Source: Phycicoccus sp. Soil748 (GTDB lineage: Bacteria > Actinomycetota > Actinomycetes > Actinomycetales > Dermatophilaceae). Taken from it: a stretch of 62,186 bases of DNA. This document shows positions 1 to 15,606 of this stretch, piece after piece. The translations under genes were made by a program, and so were the position numbers. The stretch covers positions 1 through 62,186 of the forward strand of contig NZ_LMSC01000007.1 of assembly GCF_001428025.1 (NCBI RefSeq), written 5' to 3'. Each line of letters opens with the position of its first letter. Positions within the stretch are counted from its first letter, which is position 1. The notes beneath the pieces were generated by a model. That model had not been told where the DNA came from. It saw only the letters and a program-made list of their open reading frames with translations, and searched no databases.

Positions 1-1
1 C

Positions 2-394
2 CGGTCCGACCAGTTCCACATCACGGTCGAGGTGGCGCCGCAGCGGGCGGGGTACCGGCCGGGAGAGGAACCCCGCTGGGGCGAGAGCCGCGGACCCACC
101 TGCTACGGCCTGCCGGACTCGTACGGCAGCCAGGCCCACCCCAAGGGGCCAGTCCACTTCAGTGACGGCACCGCCGGCAGCGGGTCGAGCGCCGGCAGCG
201 CCCTGCCCACCGCCTTCACCGGCGCCTCGGGCCTGGCCATCGGCAACGCCGACGCCGGCCTCGCCGGCACCGAGCAGGAGCAGCACGTCGTCGCCGCCCT
301 GCTGTCGGACGACGGGTCAGCGGCCACGCCATCGGCCATCACCACCCTGCTCGCCGGACCCATGCTGCGCGGAACGGTGGTGAGCCAACAATGA
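2..394 (+). CDS. mceA: MceA-type protein, C-terminal part
   Basis: This is the 3' end of a gene that enters from the left edge; the frame is open from base 2 and stops with TGA at 392-394. It encodes about 130 residues with no MCE core left, so the call rests on two things. The Arg-Gly-Pro-Thr-Cys-Tyr-Gly-Leu-Pro segment is typical of Mce C-terminal regions, and the gene comes directly before mceB, the mceA slot in actinobacterial mce operons. The rest is a low-complexity Gly/Ala/Ser tail. MceA is one of six MlaD-domain subunits thought to form the periplasmic channel of a lipid/sterol importer. yrbE permease genes are expected to lie upstream, outside the window. Confidence 0.75.
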   Translation, partial: RSDQFHITVEVAPQRAGYRPGEEPRWGESRGPTCYGLPDSYGSQAHPKGPVHFSDGTAGSGSSAGSALPTAFTGASGLAIGNADAGLAGTEQEQHVVAALLSDDGSAATPSAITTLLAGPMLRGTVVSQQ

Positions 395-456
395 ACATCA
401 CCCCACCACGTTCTCCGCTCCTTCGTCGCTCCGATACTTGGCGAGGACCCCGATGA
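391..456 (+). other. 21-codon mini-ORF bridging mceA and mceB
   Basis: An ATG at 391 overlaps the mceA stop (ATGA, 391-394). Its own TGA (454-456) overlaps the mceB start in the same way (ATGA, 453-456). The product would be 21 residues, Pro/Arg-rich, with no recognisable family. Its only apparent merit is positional: it would keep ribosomes moving across the 58-nt gap between two genes that in the rest of this operon overlap directly. It may be coincidence. Confidence 0.25.
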
Positions 457-1481
457 GCACCCGTTCCAGCCTCGTGAAGTTCATCGTGTTCGTCGTCGCG
501 ACCCTGCTGGCGACCGGCACGCTGGCGGCCACCATCGCCAACATCCAGTTCGGCGACAAGGCGACCTACACCGCGGTGTTCGACGACGTCACCGGGCTCG
601 CCAACGGCCAGGAGGTGCGCATCGCCGGGGTCCGGGTCGGTGAGGTCACCGGCATCAAGGTCGCCCACGACCGCGTCCACGCCGACGTCGAGCTCAAGGT
701 GCTGAAGACCAGCGTCCTCACCCAGGGCACCAAGGCGACCATCAAGTACCGCAACCTCGTCGGTGAGCGCTACATCGCCCTGACCCAGGAGGCCGGTGGT
801 GCCCTGCCGCTCAAGGACGGTGCCACCATCGGGCTCGACCACACCCAGTCCGCCCTCGACCTCACCGTCCTGTTCAACGGGTTCAAGCCGCTGTTCGCCG
901 CGCTGTCGCCCAAGGACGTCAACGAGCTGTCGGGCAACATCATCAGCGTCCTGCAGGGGGAGGGCGGCAACATCAACTCGCTGCTGGCCAAGACCGCGTC
1001 CCTGACCTCGACCCTGGCCGACCGCGACGAGGTCATCGGCCGCACGATCAGCAACCTCAACACCGTGCTCGGCACGGTCGACGAGCACGACGCAGCGCTC
1101 AAGGAGCTCATCGACCAGCTCCAGCGCTTCGTGTCCGGCCTCGCCGCCGATCGCGAGACCATCGGCGCCTCGCTGACCAACATCAACTCGCTCACGGCGC
1201 AGACCGCCGACCTGCTCGAGGTGACCCGACCGTCCATCAAGACGGACATCACCAACCTGCGCCAGCTCGCCACCGGCCTCAACAAGCCGTCCAACACGGC
1301 GACGTTCGAGAAGTTCCTCTCGACCTCGCCCGGCAAGATCGCGACCATCACCCGGACCGCGACCTACGGCTCCTGGTTCAACTTCTACCTCTGCGACTTC
1401 AGCGGCACCATCAAGCTGCCCGCCGGTCCGCCGGTGAAGCTGGACAAGCCCGGTGGCCTCAGCGCTGCGAGGTGCTCCTGA
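453..1481 (+). CDS. mceB: MCE family protein MceB
   Basis: The product is 342 aa. It has one N-terminal membrane anchor (residues about 7-29), then an MCE/MlaD domain (about 38-115) with the family's Val-Arg-Ile-Ala-Gly-Val-x-Val-Gly-x-Val stretch, then a long helical region that would form the tube of the lipid channel. The ending Trp-Phe-Asn-Phe-Tyr-Leu-Cys is typical of the B subunit. I chose ATG 453 over the in-frame TTG at 438 because GAGGA sits at 442-446, correctly spaced, and the hydrophobic anchor follows at once. The stop overlaps the mceC start by one base. The substrate is not visible from sequence; mycobacterial homologues carry fatty acids or sterols. Confidence 0.9.
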   Translation: MSTRSSLVKFIVFVVATLLATGTLAATIANIQFGDKATYTAVFDDVTGLANGQEVRIAGVRVGEVTGIKVAHDRVHADVELKVLKTSVLTQGTKATIKYRNLVGERYIALTQEAGGALPLKDGATIGLDHTQSALDLTVLFNGFKPLFAALSPKDVNELSGNIISVLQGEGGNINSLLAKTASLTSTLADRDEVIGRTISNLNTVLGTVDEHDAALKELIDQLQRFVSGLAADRETIGASLTNINSLTAQTADLLEVTRPSIKTDITNLRQLATGLNKPSNTATFEKFLSTSPGKIATITRTATYGSWFNFYLCDFSGTIKLPAGPPVKLDKPGGLSAARCS

Positions 1482-2452
1482 TGGCCATCCCGTTCCGCGA
1501 GCGCAACCCCGTGCCGATCGGCGCGGCGGGCCTGCTGGTCATCGCCCTGCTGCTGGTGGTGGCGTTCAACATCCAGAGCATCCCGTTCATCGGTGGGGGC
1601 GACCACTACCGCGCCGCCTTCAGCGAGGCCGGCGGCCTGCTGAAGGGTGACGACGTCCGCATCGCCGGCGTCAAGGTCGGCAAGGTCGAGGGCGTCGACC
1701 TCGCCGGCGACCACGTCGTCGTCGACTTCAAGGTCACCGAGCCGGCGGCCTTCGGCACCCGGACCGGGGCCTCGGTGCGCATGAAGACCCTCCTGGGCCA
1801 GAAGTACCTCGCCCTCGAGCCCGGTGGCTCTGGCCAGCTGAAGGAGGGCAGCGAGATCCCGATCGACCGGACCGTGTCGTCCTACGACATCGTCAACGCC
1901 TTCAGCGACCTCGCGACGACGACCGAGCGCATCGACACCGGCCAGCTCGCCAAGTCGCTGACCACGCTCGCCACCGAGTTCAAGGACAGCCCGCAGGACG
2001 TGCGGGCCGCGCTCGACGGGCTGAGCCGCCTCTCGCGCACCATCGCCTCGCGCGACGCCGAGCTCAAGCGCCTGCTCGCCTCGGCCAACAGCGTCTCCGG
2101 CACGGTGGCGCAGCGCAACAAGGCCGTCGAGTCGATCATCAAGAACGCCGACCTGCTCCTCGTCGAGCTCGACAAGCGGCGCGAGGACATCCACACGCTG
2201 TTCGTCAACACCTCGAAGATGGCCCAGCAGATCACCGGCCTCGTCCGAGACAACCGCGCCGAGCTCAAGCCGGCCCTCGACCAGCTGACCAAGGTCCTCG
2301 CCGTCCTGCAGAAGCACGAGCAGGACCTCGGCGACACGATCGCCGCGATGGCGCCCTTCACCCGCCTGTTCGCCAACGTCCTGGGCAACGGCCGCTGGTT
2401 CGACACCTACATCCAGAACCTGACGACGCCCGTCGAACTGGGAGGCAACTGA
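1481..2452 (+). CDS. mceC: MCE family protein MceC
   Basis: The product is 323 aa. A membrane anchor at about residues 12-30 is followed by an MCE domain (Asp-Asp-Val-Arg-Ile-Ala-Gly-Val-Lys-Val-Gly) and a helical domain to about residue 290. The ATG at 1481 shares its A with the mceB TGA, and GAGG lies at 1469-1472. The GTG at 1472 is in frame but would leave no room for a ribosome site. Translation is likely coupled to mceB. It is one of six non-identical subunits expected to assemble into a hetero-hexameric MCE ring in the cell envelope. Confidence 0.9.
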   Translation: MAIPFRERNPVPIGAAGLLVIALLLVVAFNIQSIPFIGGGDHYRAAFSEAGGLLKGDDVRIAGVKVGKVEGVDLAGDHVVVDFKVTEPAAFGTRTGASVRMKTLLGQKYLALEPGGSGQLKEGSEIPIDRTVSSYDIVNAFSDLATTTERIDTGQLAKSLTTLATEFKDSPQDVRAALDGLSRLSRTIASRDAELKRLLASANSVSGTVAQRNKAVESIIKNADLLLVELDKRREDIHTLFVNTSKMAQQITGLVRDNRAELKPALDQLTKVLAVLQKHEQDLGDTIAAMAPFTRLFANVLGNGRWFDTYIQNLTTPVELGGN

Positions 2453-3714
2453 TGGCCCGCCTGCCCTCGCTGCCGCGCCTGCCCCACGTGGGCCTCGTAC
2501 CCCGCCTCGTCGCCGCCCTCGCGGTGGTGGCGCTGGTGGCCGGCGCGTACGCGTTCTGGCCGCGTCACGAGACCGTACGGGTCACCGGCGAGTTCAGCCG
2601 GGCCGTCGGCCTCTTCCCGGGTTCGGACGTGCGCATCCTCGGGGTCCAGGTCGGCCAGGTGAAGCAGGTGACGCCCAAGGGCGACAAGGTCGAGGTGGTC
2701 TTCGAGTACGACCGCAAGTACAAGGTGCCCGCCGAGGCCAAGGCAGCCGTCGTCGCGCCCTCGCTGGTGAGCGACCGCTACGTCCAGCTCTTCCCTGCAT
2801 ACACGGGCGGGCCGGTCATGAAGGACCGCGCGCAGATCGGGCTCGACCGCACGGCGGTGCCCGTCGAGCTGGACCGCATCTCCTCGAGCCTGGACGACCT
2901 GCTGGTCGCCCTCGGGCCCACCGGGGCCAACAAGGAGGGCGCCTTCGCCCAGGCCCTCGACACGGGGGCGAAGAACCTCGACGGCCAGGGGCAGAAGATC
3001 CACGACACCAACCGCGACCTCAGCAAGGCCCTCGAGACCCTGTCTGGTGGCCGCGACGACCTGTTCGGGACGGTGAAGAACCTGCAGACGTTCACGACGA
3101 TGCTGGCCACCAACGACCAGCAGGTACGCCGCCTCAACAGCGACCTCGCGAGCGTCTCGACCCAGCTCGACGCCGAGCGCGGCGACCTGGCCGCAGCGCT
3201 GAAGAACCTCGCCGTGGCGCTCAGCGAGGTCAGCTCCTTCGTCCACGACAACCGCGCCGGCCTCACCACCAACCTGCAGCAGCTGGCGTCGGTGACCGGC
3301 ACGGTGGCCAAGCAGCGTGACGCCCTCGCCGAGACGCTGACCAACGCGCCCGTCGCGATCAGCAACCTGCAGAACGCCTACAACCCCAAGTCGGGCACCC
3401 TCGACACCCGGGCGAACATCAACGAGAACCTCAAGCTCCAGACGCTGCTGTGCAACCTCATCACGGCGAGCGGGCAGCCCGCGAGCGTCTGCAAGACGGT
3501 GGCCGGGGTGCTCAAGCCGGTGACCGACCTGCTCGACACCCTCAAGGGCGCCGGGGTGAAGCTGCCGCTCGACCTGCTCAGCGCCATACCCCGCTCGGAA
3601 GGTGGCATTGGCCCCGAGCCCGGCGCGGCCGCGGCCGGCGGCGCGCCGACCACCACCGTGCAGATGCGCGGCGCCGACCCCACCCTCGGTGGGCTGCTGG
3701 GGGGAGGGCGATGA
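2452..3714 (+). CDS. mceD: MCE family protein MceD
   Basis: The product is 420 aa. A membrane anchor (about residues 16-37) ends in Phe-Trp-Pro. An MCE domain with Ser-Asp-Val-Arg-Ile-Leu-Gly-Val-Gln-Val-Gly follows, then coiled helix to about 300, and a Gly/Ala/Pro-rich tail. The start overlaps the mceC stop by one base (TGATG) with a GGGAGG site just before. Assignment as the D subunit rests on gene order: a lipoprotein (E) and then F follow. Confidence 0.9.
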   Translation: MARLPSLPRLPHVGLVPRLVAALAVVALVAGAYAFWPRHETVRVTGEFSRAVGLFPGSDVRILGVQVGQVKQVTPKGDKVEVVFEYDRKYKVPAEAKAAVVAPSLVSDRYVQLFPAYTGGPVMKDRAQIGLDRTAVPVELDRISSSLDDLLVALGPTGANKEGAFAQALDTGAKNLDGQGQKIHDTNRDLSKALETLSGGRDDLFGTVKNLQTFTTMLATNDQQVRRLNSDLASVSTQLDAERGDLAAALKNLAVALSEVSSFVHDNRAGLTTNLQQLASVTGTVAKQRDALAETLTNAPVAISNLQNAYNPKSGTLDTRANINENLKLQTLLCNLITASGQPASVCKTVAGVLKPVTDLLDTLKGAGVKLPLDLLSAIPRSEGGIGPEPGAAAAGGAPTTTVQMRGADPTLGGLLGGGR

Positions 3715-5021
3715 CCATGCGGACCACCGAGCCCACGGAGCCGCGCACCACCCGTACGCCGCGGAGCCGCCTGACCGTCGCCGGCCTCGCCGCAGCCGCG
3801 GTGCTGGTCACCAGCGGCTGCCAGGGAGCGTTCGACCTCCCGCTGCCCGGGGGCGCCGCGCAGCACGGCGACGTCATGCGGGTCACCGCGGAGTTCGCCG
3901 ATGTCCTCGACCTCGTGCCCCAGTCCTCGGTGAAGGTCGACCAGGTCACGGTCGGCTCGGTCGAGAAGATCGAGCTCAACGGCTGGACGGCCCGGGTGAC
4001 GCTGCGGCTGCCCAGGGACGTCAAGCTGCCCGACAACGCCGTGGCCGAGCTCAAGCAGACCTCGCTCCTCGGTGAAAAGTACGTCGAGCTCGGGCCTCCC
4101 ACCACCGGCAAGCCCGAGGGCTCGCTCGGCGACGGCGACAACATCCCGCTCGACCGCACGGGCCGCAACCCGGAGGTCGAGGAGGTCCTCAGCGCCATGT
4201 CGCTGCTCCTCAACGGCGGAGGCGTCGCCCAGCTCAAGACCATCGAGGCCGAGCTCAACAACGCCCTGAGCGGCAACCAGACGCAGGTCCGCGACCTCAT
4301 CAAGCAGCTCGACACCTTCGTCGGCGGCCTCGACCAGCAGAAGTCCGAGATCGTCCGGGCCATCGACAACATCGACAAGCTGGCAGCCAAGCTCGCCGCG
4401 CAGAAGGACGACCTCGCCCGCGCGGTCGAGGCGCTCCCCGGCGGCCTCAAGGTCCTGGCCGACCAGCGCAAGCAGCTGGTCCAGATGCTCGCGGCGCTGA
4501 GCCGCCTCGGGGCCGTCGGCACCGACGTCATCCGGCAGAGCAAGGACGACACCGCGGCCAACCTCAAGTCCCTCGCGCCGATCCTGGCGCAGCTGACCAA
4601 GGCCGGCGACGACCTGCCCAAGTCGCTGCAGCTCCTGCTCACCTATCCGTTCCCCGACAGCGCGACCGGCGCGATCAAGGGCGACTACACCAACCTGTCG
4701 GCCGACCTCGACCTCAACCTGGTCAACCTCGCGGGCAACCTCGGACTGCCGACGGCGCCCCCCACCGGGCTCCCGACGGGCCTGCCGACCGGGCTCCCCA
4801 CCGGGCCGCTGCCGTCCCTCCCGCTGCCCACCGGCTCGCTGCCCAGCCTTCCGGGGCTGCCCGGCCTGCCCACCGGGTCCTCGACCTCCTCCGGGACCTC
4901 GACCACCTGCACGGGGCTGCTCTGCCCACTGGGCTCATCCCAGCAGTCGTCGCAGTCGGGGTCGGCACAGACCTCGGGCTCCGACGGCTCGTGGCGCTCG
5001 CTCTACGGAGGTGGCTCGTGA
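3711..5021 (+). CDS. mceE: MCE family lipoprotein MceE
   Basis: The product is 436 aa. The signal peptide ends in a lipobox, Thr-Ser-Gly-Cys, with Cys37 as the predicted lipidated residue. A lipoprotein is the hallmark of the E (LprK-type) subunit. An MCE domain spans about residues 50-130 and a helical region runs to about 330. The C-terminus is unusual: about 50 residues of Pro-Thr-Gly-Leu repeats, then a Ser-rich end, probably a flexible wall-spanning tail. ATG 3711 overlaps the mceD stop (ATGA) behind a GGGGGGAGGG site; ATG 3717 is an in-frame alternative that changes little. Confidence 0.9.
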   Translation: MTMRTTEPTEPRTTRTPRSRLTVAGLAAAAVLVTSGCQGAFDLPLPGGAAQHGDVMRVTAEFADVLDLVPQSSVKVDQVTVGSVEKIELNGWTARVTLRLPRDVKLPDNAVAELKQTSLLGEKYVELGPPTTGKPEGSLGDGDNIPLDRTGRNPEVEEVLSAMSLLLNGGGVAQLKTIEAELNNALSGNQTQVRDLIKQLDTFVGGLDQQKSEIVRAIDNIDKLAAKLAAQKDDLARAVEALPGGLKVLADQRKQLVQMLAALSRLGAVGTDVIRQSKDDTAANLKSLAPILAQLTKAGDDLPKSLQLLLTYPFPDSATGAIKGDYTNLSADLDLNLVNLAGNLGLPTAPPTGLPTGLPTGLPTGPLPSLPLPTGSLPSLPGLPGLPTGSSTSSGTSTTCTGLLCPLGSSQQSSQSGSAQTSGSDGSWRSLYGGGS

Positions 5022-6298
5022 TCCGCCGCTCGGTGAAGGTCCAGCTCTTCGCCTTCATGCTCATCACCCTGCTCACGGTCTCGGTGCTCTCGGCCCGCTA
5101 CGTCGGGCTCTACGACCGCGTCGTGGGCGGCCAGTACCGCGTCTCGGCCGACTTCGCCCAGTCCGGCGGCATCTTCGTCGGCTCCGAGGTGTCCTACCGT
5201 GGCGTCACCGTGGGTCGGGTCGACCGCCTGCGGTTGTCCAAGGACGGCGTCGTCGTCGAGGCGAAGATCAAGCGAGGGGTGAAGATCCCCAAGGACACCA
5301 AGGTCGTGGTGGAGAACCGCTCGGCGGTGGGGGAGCAGTACCTCGACTTCCAGCCCCGTAGCGACCGCGGACCGGACCTCGCCGACGGCGACAGCATCCC
5401 CCGCAAGGACACCGGCTACCCCCTGCGCGTCGACACGCTGCTGCTCGACCTCGACCAGACCGTCAACTCGGTGGACCGCGGCGACCTCGCCACCGTGGTC
5501 GACGAGCTGGGCACCGGCTTCGCCCACGGCGGGCAGGACCTCCAGCGCCTCATCGACAGCGGCGACGCCCTCACCAAGGCGGCCACCGAGGCGCTGCCGC
5601 AGACCGAGAAGCTCATCGACGACGGCCGGATCGTCCTGGACACCCAGCGCGACACCTCGGGGCAGATCAAGGTCTTCGCCAAGAACTTCAAGGAGCTGTC
5701 GCAGACGCTCAAGACGTCCGACGGCGACCTGCGCCTGGTGCTGGACAGGGGAGCGGTCGCCTCCGGTGAGCTCGAGGCCCTGATCCGCGACAACAAGGGC
5801 AACCTCGCGGCCCTCCTGGCCAACCTCATCACGATCGGCCAGGTGACCACGTCGCGGCTCGACGGCATCCAGCAGCTGCTGGTGACCTACCCCGACGTCG
5901 TGGCCGGTGGGTACACGGTGGTCCCGGGGGACGGGACGGCCCACTTCGGGCTGGCCCTGGCCCAGGACCCGCCGGTCTGCACCCAGGGCTACGGCGGCAC
6001 GAAGCGCACCAACCCCAAGACGACGACCAACCTGCCCCCGGTCAACACCTCCGCCCGCTGCACCGCGCCCCGCGGCTCGGGGACCACCGTCCGCGGCGCC
6101 CAGAACGCACCCGGCCCCGCGGGCGGCTCGAGCACGAACTCCACCCTGCCGCTCGCTTTCGGCGACCAGCCCGTATCCCCGGGCATGGCTGCCTCGTTGG
6201 GCATGACAACGCCACAGGTGTCGGTCCCCGTCCCCCCGTCTGGGGGTGACGGCAGCGATCCCTCGTGGTTGTGGATCATGAAGGAGGCTGCTCGATGA
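5018..6298 (+). CDS. mceF: MCE family protein MceF
   Basis: The product is 426 aa. A membrane anchor (about residues 7-27) is followed by an MCE domain with Gly-Ser-Glu-Val-Ser-Tyr-Arg-Gly-Val-Thr-Val-Gly, the form typical of F subunits, then helix and a Pro/Gly/Ser-rich tail. I placed the start at GTG 5018, which overlaps the mceE stop by four bases (GTGA) with CGGAGG at 5006-5011. An earlier in-frame start would add an arginine-rich stretch before the anchor. It is the last MCE subunit of the operon. Confidence 0.88.
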   Translation: MIRRSVKVQLFAFMLITLLTVSVLSARYVGLYDRVVGGQYRVSADFAQSGGIFVGSEVSYRGVTVGRVDRLRLSKDGVVVEAKIKRGVKIPKDTKVVVENRSAVGEQYLDFQPRSDRGPDLADGDSIPRKDTGYPLRVDTLLLDLDQTVNSVDRGDLATVVDELGTGFAHGGQDLQRLIDSGDALTKAATEALPQTEKLIDDGRIVLDTQRDTSGQIKVFAKNFKELSQTLKTSDGDLRLVLDRGAVASGELEALIRDNKGNLAALLANLITIGQVTTSRLDGIQQLLVTYPDVVAGGYTVVPGDGTAHFGLALAQDPPVCTQGYGGTKRTNPKTTTNLPPVNTSARCTAPRGSGTTVRGAQNAPGPAGGSSTNSTLPLAFGDQPVSPGMAASLGMTTPQVSVPVPPSGGDGSDPSWLWIMKEAAR

Positions 6299-6912
6299 GC
6301 ACGATCACCACCCACGCCGGGAGGGCGGTGAAGGCCGGACGCGCCCGCCCGGGCGCGGCTGCCGACACGACACAGCACGAGCTGCAGGACGGTACGGCGC
6401 CCGCCGCACCCTCGCGGGTCGGCGTCGCCCGCATCACGCCCCGCCTCGTCTGGGCGTTGGTGGTCCTCGCCCTCGCCGCGTCCGTCGCGCTGGGGGCCAC
6501 GCGCGGTCGCGACTGGTACGCAGCCCGCCAGACCCAGCAGGCCCACGCCGCCGCGGTGGCCGCCGCCAGGCAGCTGGCCATCAACTTCGTCAGCGTCGAC
6601 TACACCAAGGTCGACGCCGACACCGCCCGAGTCCGCGCCGGCGCCACGGGGCAGTTCCTCAAGAGCTACTCGACCTCCGTCGAGGAGCTGAAGAAGGTCC
6701 TCGTCGCCAACAAGACGGTGTCCACCGTCCAGCGCACCGAGGCGGCGCTGGTCTCGGGCGACCGCGACTCCGCGGTGGCGCTGGTGGGCGTCGTCGCCCC
6801 CACGAAGAACACCGCAGTCCCGGCGGGGGAGACCAAGACCTACCGGATGCGCCTGGAGCTGCGTCGGGTCGGCGAGGCATGGAAGGTGGAGAACCTTGAG
6901 TTCGTCGGCTGA
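6295..6912 (+). CDS. Mce-associated membrane protein
   Basis: The product is 205 aa: a disordered Ala/Gly-rich N-terminus, one membrane helix (about residues 45-66), then a small alpha+beta domain of the kind found in Mce-associated (Mas) proteins, thought to be NTF2/VirB8-like. ATG 6295 overlaps the mceF stop (ATGA) with a strong AAGGAGG at 6281-6287. Mas proteins accompany mce operons and are believed to stabilise the transporter. The exact role is unproven. Confidence 0.8.
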   Translation: MSTITTHAGRAVKAGRARPGAAADTTQHELQDGTAPAAPSRVGVARITPRLVWALVVLALAASVALGATRGRDWYAARQTQQAHAAAVAAARQLAINFVSVDYTKVDADTARVRAGATGQFLKSYSTSVEELKKVLVANKTVSTVQRTEAALVSGDRDSAVALVGVVAPTKNTAVPAGETKTYRMRLELRRVGEAWKVENLEFVG

Positions 6913-7645
6913 CACCCCCCGTCCCCGTCCCAGGGTGGCCGGGCACCGGGCCCGCGCCCGCGCGGCGGAGCCCGTCCACCGCACCGCAGAGCCCGCGCCG
7001 GTCACCGCGACCACGCCCGTCGTCGAGCCGGCCGTCGAGCCGGTTGTCGAGCCGGTTGTCGAGCCCAGGGCCGAGGGCGGCGGGCCCAGGGCCGAGGCCG
7101 GCGAGCCCAGGGCCGAGGCCGGCGAGCCCGGCGCCGAGGCCGCGGGGTCACCGTCCCGCAGCCGGGCCGGCCGGCGCCGGTGGGCAGTTCCCCTCGTGGC
7201 CCTCGTGGCCAGCCTCGCGGTGCTGGGCACGGTCCTCGGCGTCAGCCTGCGCGACTCCGGGCAGGAGGCCTCGGTCGAGCGCGCCGCCTCCAGCCAGGCG
7301 CGCACCTCGATCGAGCAGATGCTCAGCTACAACTACAAGACCATCGACGCCCAGTCGGCGCAGATCGAGGGCCTGCTGACGGGGGCCTTCAAGGGCGAGT
7401 TCACCGCCGCCATGGACAAGCAGATCAAGCCGCTGGCCGTGAAGAACCAGACGGTCGTGCAGGCCCGGGTGTCCGACATCGGGGTCATGAGCTCCACGCC
7501 GACCACGGTCAAGGTGATGGCCTTCGTCAACCAGGCTCGCGTCGGCAGCGACCAGAAGGACCCCGTTGTCGACCAGAACCGGGTCCTGGCGACCATGTCC
7601 AAGGTCGGCGACCGGTGGCTGGTGAGCCGCGTCGACGCCTTCTGA
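6896..7645 (+). CDS. Mce-associated membrane protein with repeat-rich cytoplasmic tail
   Basis: The product is 249 aa. It starts at TTG 6896, 17 bases inside the previous gene, with GGAAGGTGGAG upstream. Residues 1-85 are low complexity with tandem Glu-Pro-Val-Val and Arg-Ala-Glu-Ala-Gly-Glu-Pro units (direct DNA repeats at about 7022-7140). A membrane helix (about 98-118) and a conserved Mas-type domain (about 125-249) follow. It pairs with the preceding gene as the last two cistrons of the mce operon. The TTG start is the weakest point; the domain assignment is firmer. Confidence 0.75.
   Translation: MSSSADTPRPRPRVAGHRARARAAEPVHRTAEPAPVTATTPVVEPAVEPVVEPVVEPRAEGGGPRAEAGEPRAEAGEPGAEAAGSPSRSRAGRRRWAVPLVALVASLAVLGTVLGVSLRDSGQEASVERAASSQARTSIEQMLSYNYKTIDAQSAQIEGLLTGAFKGEFTAAMDKQIKPLAVKNQTVVQARVSDIGVMSSTPTTVKVMAFVNQARVGSDQKDPVVDQNRVLATMSKVGDRWLVSRVDAF
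7022..7140 (+). repeat. Tandem repeats inside the second Mce-associated gene
   Basis: GTCGAGCCGGTT-type units (about 12 bp) and CCCAGGGCCGAGGCCGGCGAG-type units (about 21 bp) repeat head to tail in frame. They encode Val-Glu-Pro and Arg-Ala-Glu-Ala-Gly-Glu-Pro runs, and copy number could vary without breaking the frame. Confidence 0.8.
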
Positions 7646-7669
7646 GCGCCCTCCCGCACCGACGCTGAG

Positions 7670-7703
7670 CTGCGGCGACGTCCCTCCCGGGACGTCGCCG
7701 CAG
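7670..7703 (+). terminator. Terminator of the mce operon
   Basis: A perfect 15-bp stem (7670-7684 with 7689-7703) has a TCCC loop and starts 25 bases after the last mce-operon stop. There is no T-run, which is usual for GC-rich actinobacteria. Confidence 0.8.
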
Positions 7704-8044
7704 GCGTCTGCACCCACCGTTCGGCCCCCCACCCGTGTGGCGCCCTTGACGTGTGGGCGCCGGGGCGTCATCCTCGTCTGCGTCGCACCCGCCCCTTGTG
7801 GGGGCGAGACCCCCGTCAAGGCGTTGGACCTTCCCGCTGGACACGGTTGGACGAGGCTGCCCTTCTACTGTATGCTCATCCTTTGCGCTGCCCTCTTTCG
7901 TCGACCCCGCCCCAGACACCAGCCCTTCGTCGTGCCCTCCGGCACGAATTCGTGGCCAGGACCGTGACGGAGCCGTGATGGCGGCTGGCGCTACTTCGGT
8001 TTCGAACCATCAGTTTTAAGACAGGCCCGTGGAAGGACCCCTCC
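7704..8044 (+). promoter_or_regulatory. rpoB promoter region and leader
   Basis: This gap holds the likely rpoB promoter: TTGGAC (7847-7852), an 18-nt spacer, and TATGCT (7871-7876). The start point would be near 7883, leaving a leader of about 160 nt. The block TTTGCGCTGCCC (7882-7893) falls at the predicted start point; I recall a very similar block before rpoB in other actinobacteria. Upstream are a 7-bp hairpin (7739-7745/7755-7761) whose loop begins TTGACG, a possible second -35, and a 6-bp hairpin (7790-7806). No coding sequence is convincing here. The rpoB ribosome site GGAAGGA is at 8031-8037. Confidence 0.6.
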
Positions 8045-11521
<3,477 letters not shown>

Positions 11522-11527
11522 GGCGTC

Positions 11528-11566
11528 GGTGTGCCGCGCCCGCACCCCGGTGCCGCGCGGCACACC
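11528..11566 (+). terminator. Hairpin between rpoB and rpoC
   Basis: A 12-bp perfect stem, GGTGTGCCGCGC (11528-11539) with its complement (11555-11566), encloses a smaller inner stem, GCACC/GGTGC. Since rpoC must be expressed with rpoB, it is more likely an attenuator or RNA processing/stability element than a full stop. The outer stem is shared with the rpsG-fusA hairpin. Confidence 0.65.
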
Positions 11567-11622
11567 GCCCCTCCTCCCGACCCACCCCCAGACTTAACAA
11601 GAGACACGAGAGAAGGAACCAC

Positions 11623-15501
<3,879 letters not shown>

Positions 15502-15521
15502 CGGTCGCTCGCACAGCACGA

Positions 15522-15563
15522 CCCGAGGGGGTCGGCCCGGTTCGCCGGGCCGGCCCCCTCGGG
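15522..15563 (+). terminator. Terminator after rpoC
   Basis: A 19-bp stem with one G-U pair (15522-15540 with 15545-15563) is capped by a TTCG tetraloop and begins 20 bases after the rpoC stop. It has no T-run. It separates rpoBC from the rpsL promoter. Confidence 0.9.
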
Positions 15564-15606
15564 CGTGCACCCTCGCCGCCGGTGGCCGGGGGAGGGGCCC
15601 CATACC

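Noticed and set aside
7022-7140. Possible CRISPR-like or mobile repeat
   Set aside because: The repeats are in frame, without unique spacers, and encode a low-complexity protein tail.
8000-8012. TTTCGAACC resembling a tRNA T-arm
   Set aside because: No acceptor or anticodon stem can be built around it; it lies in the rpoB leader.
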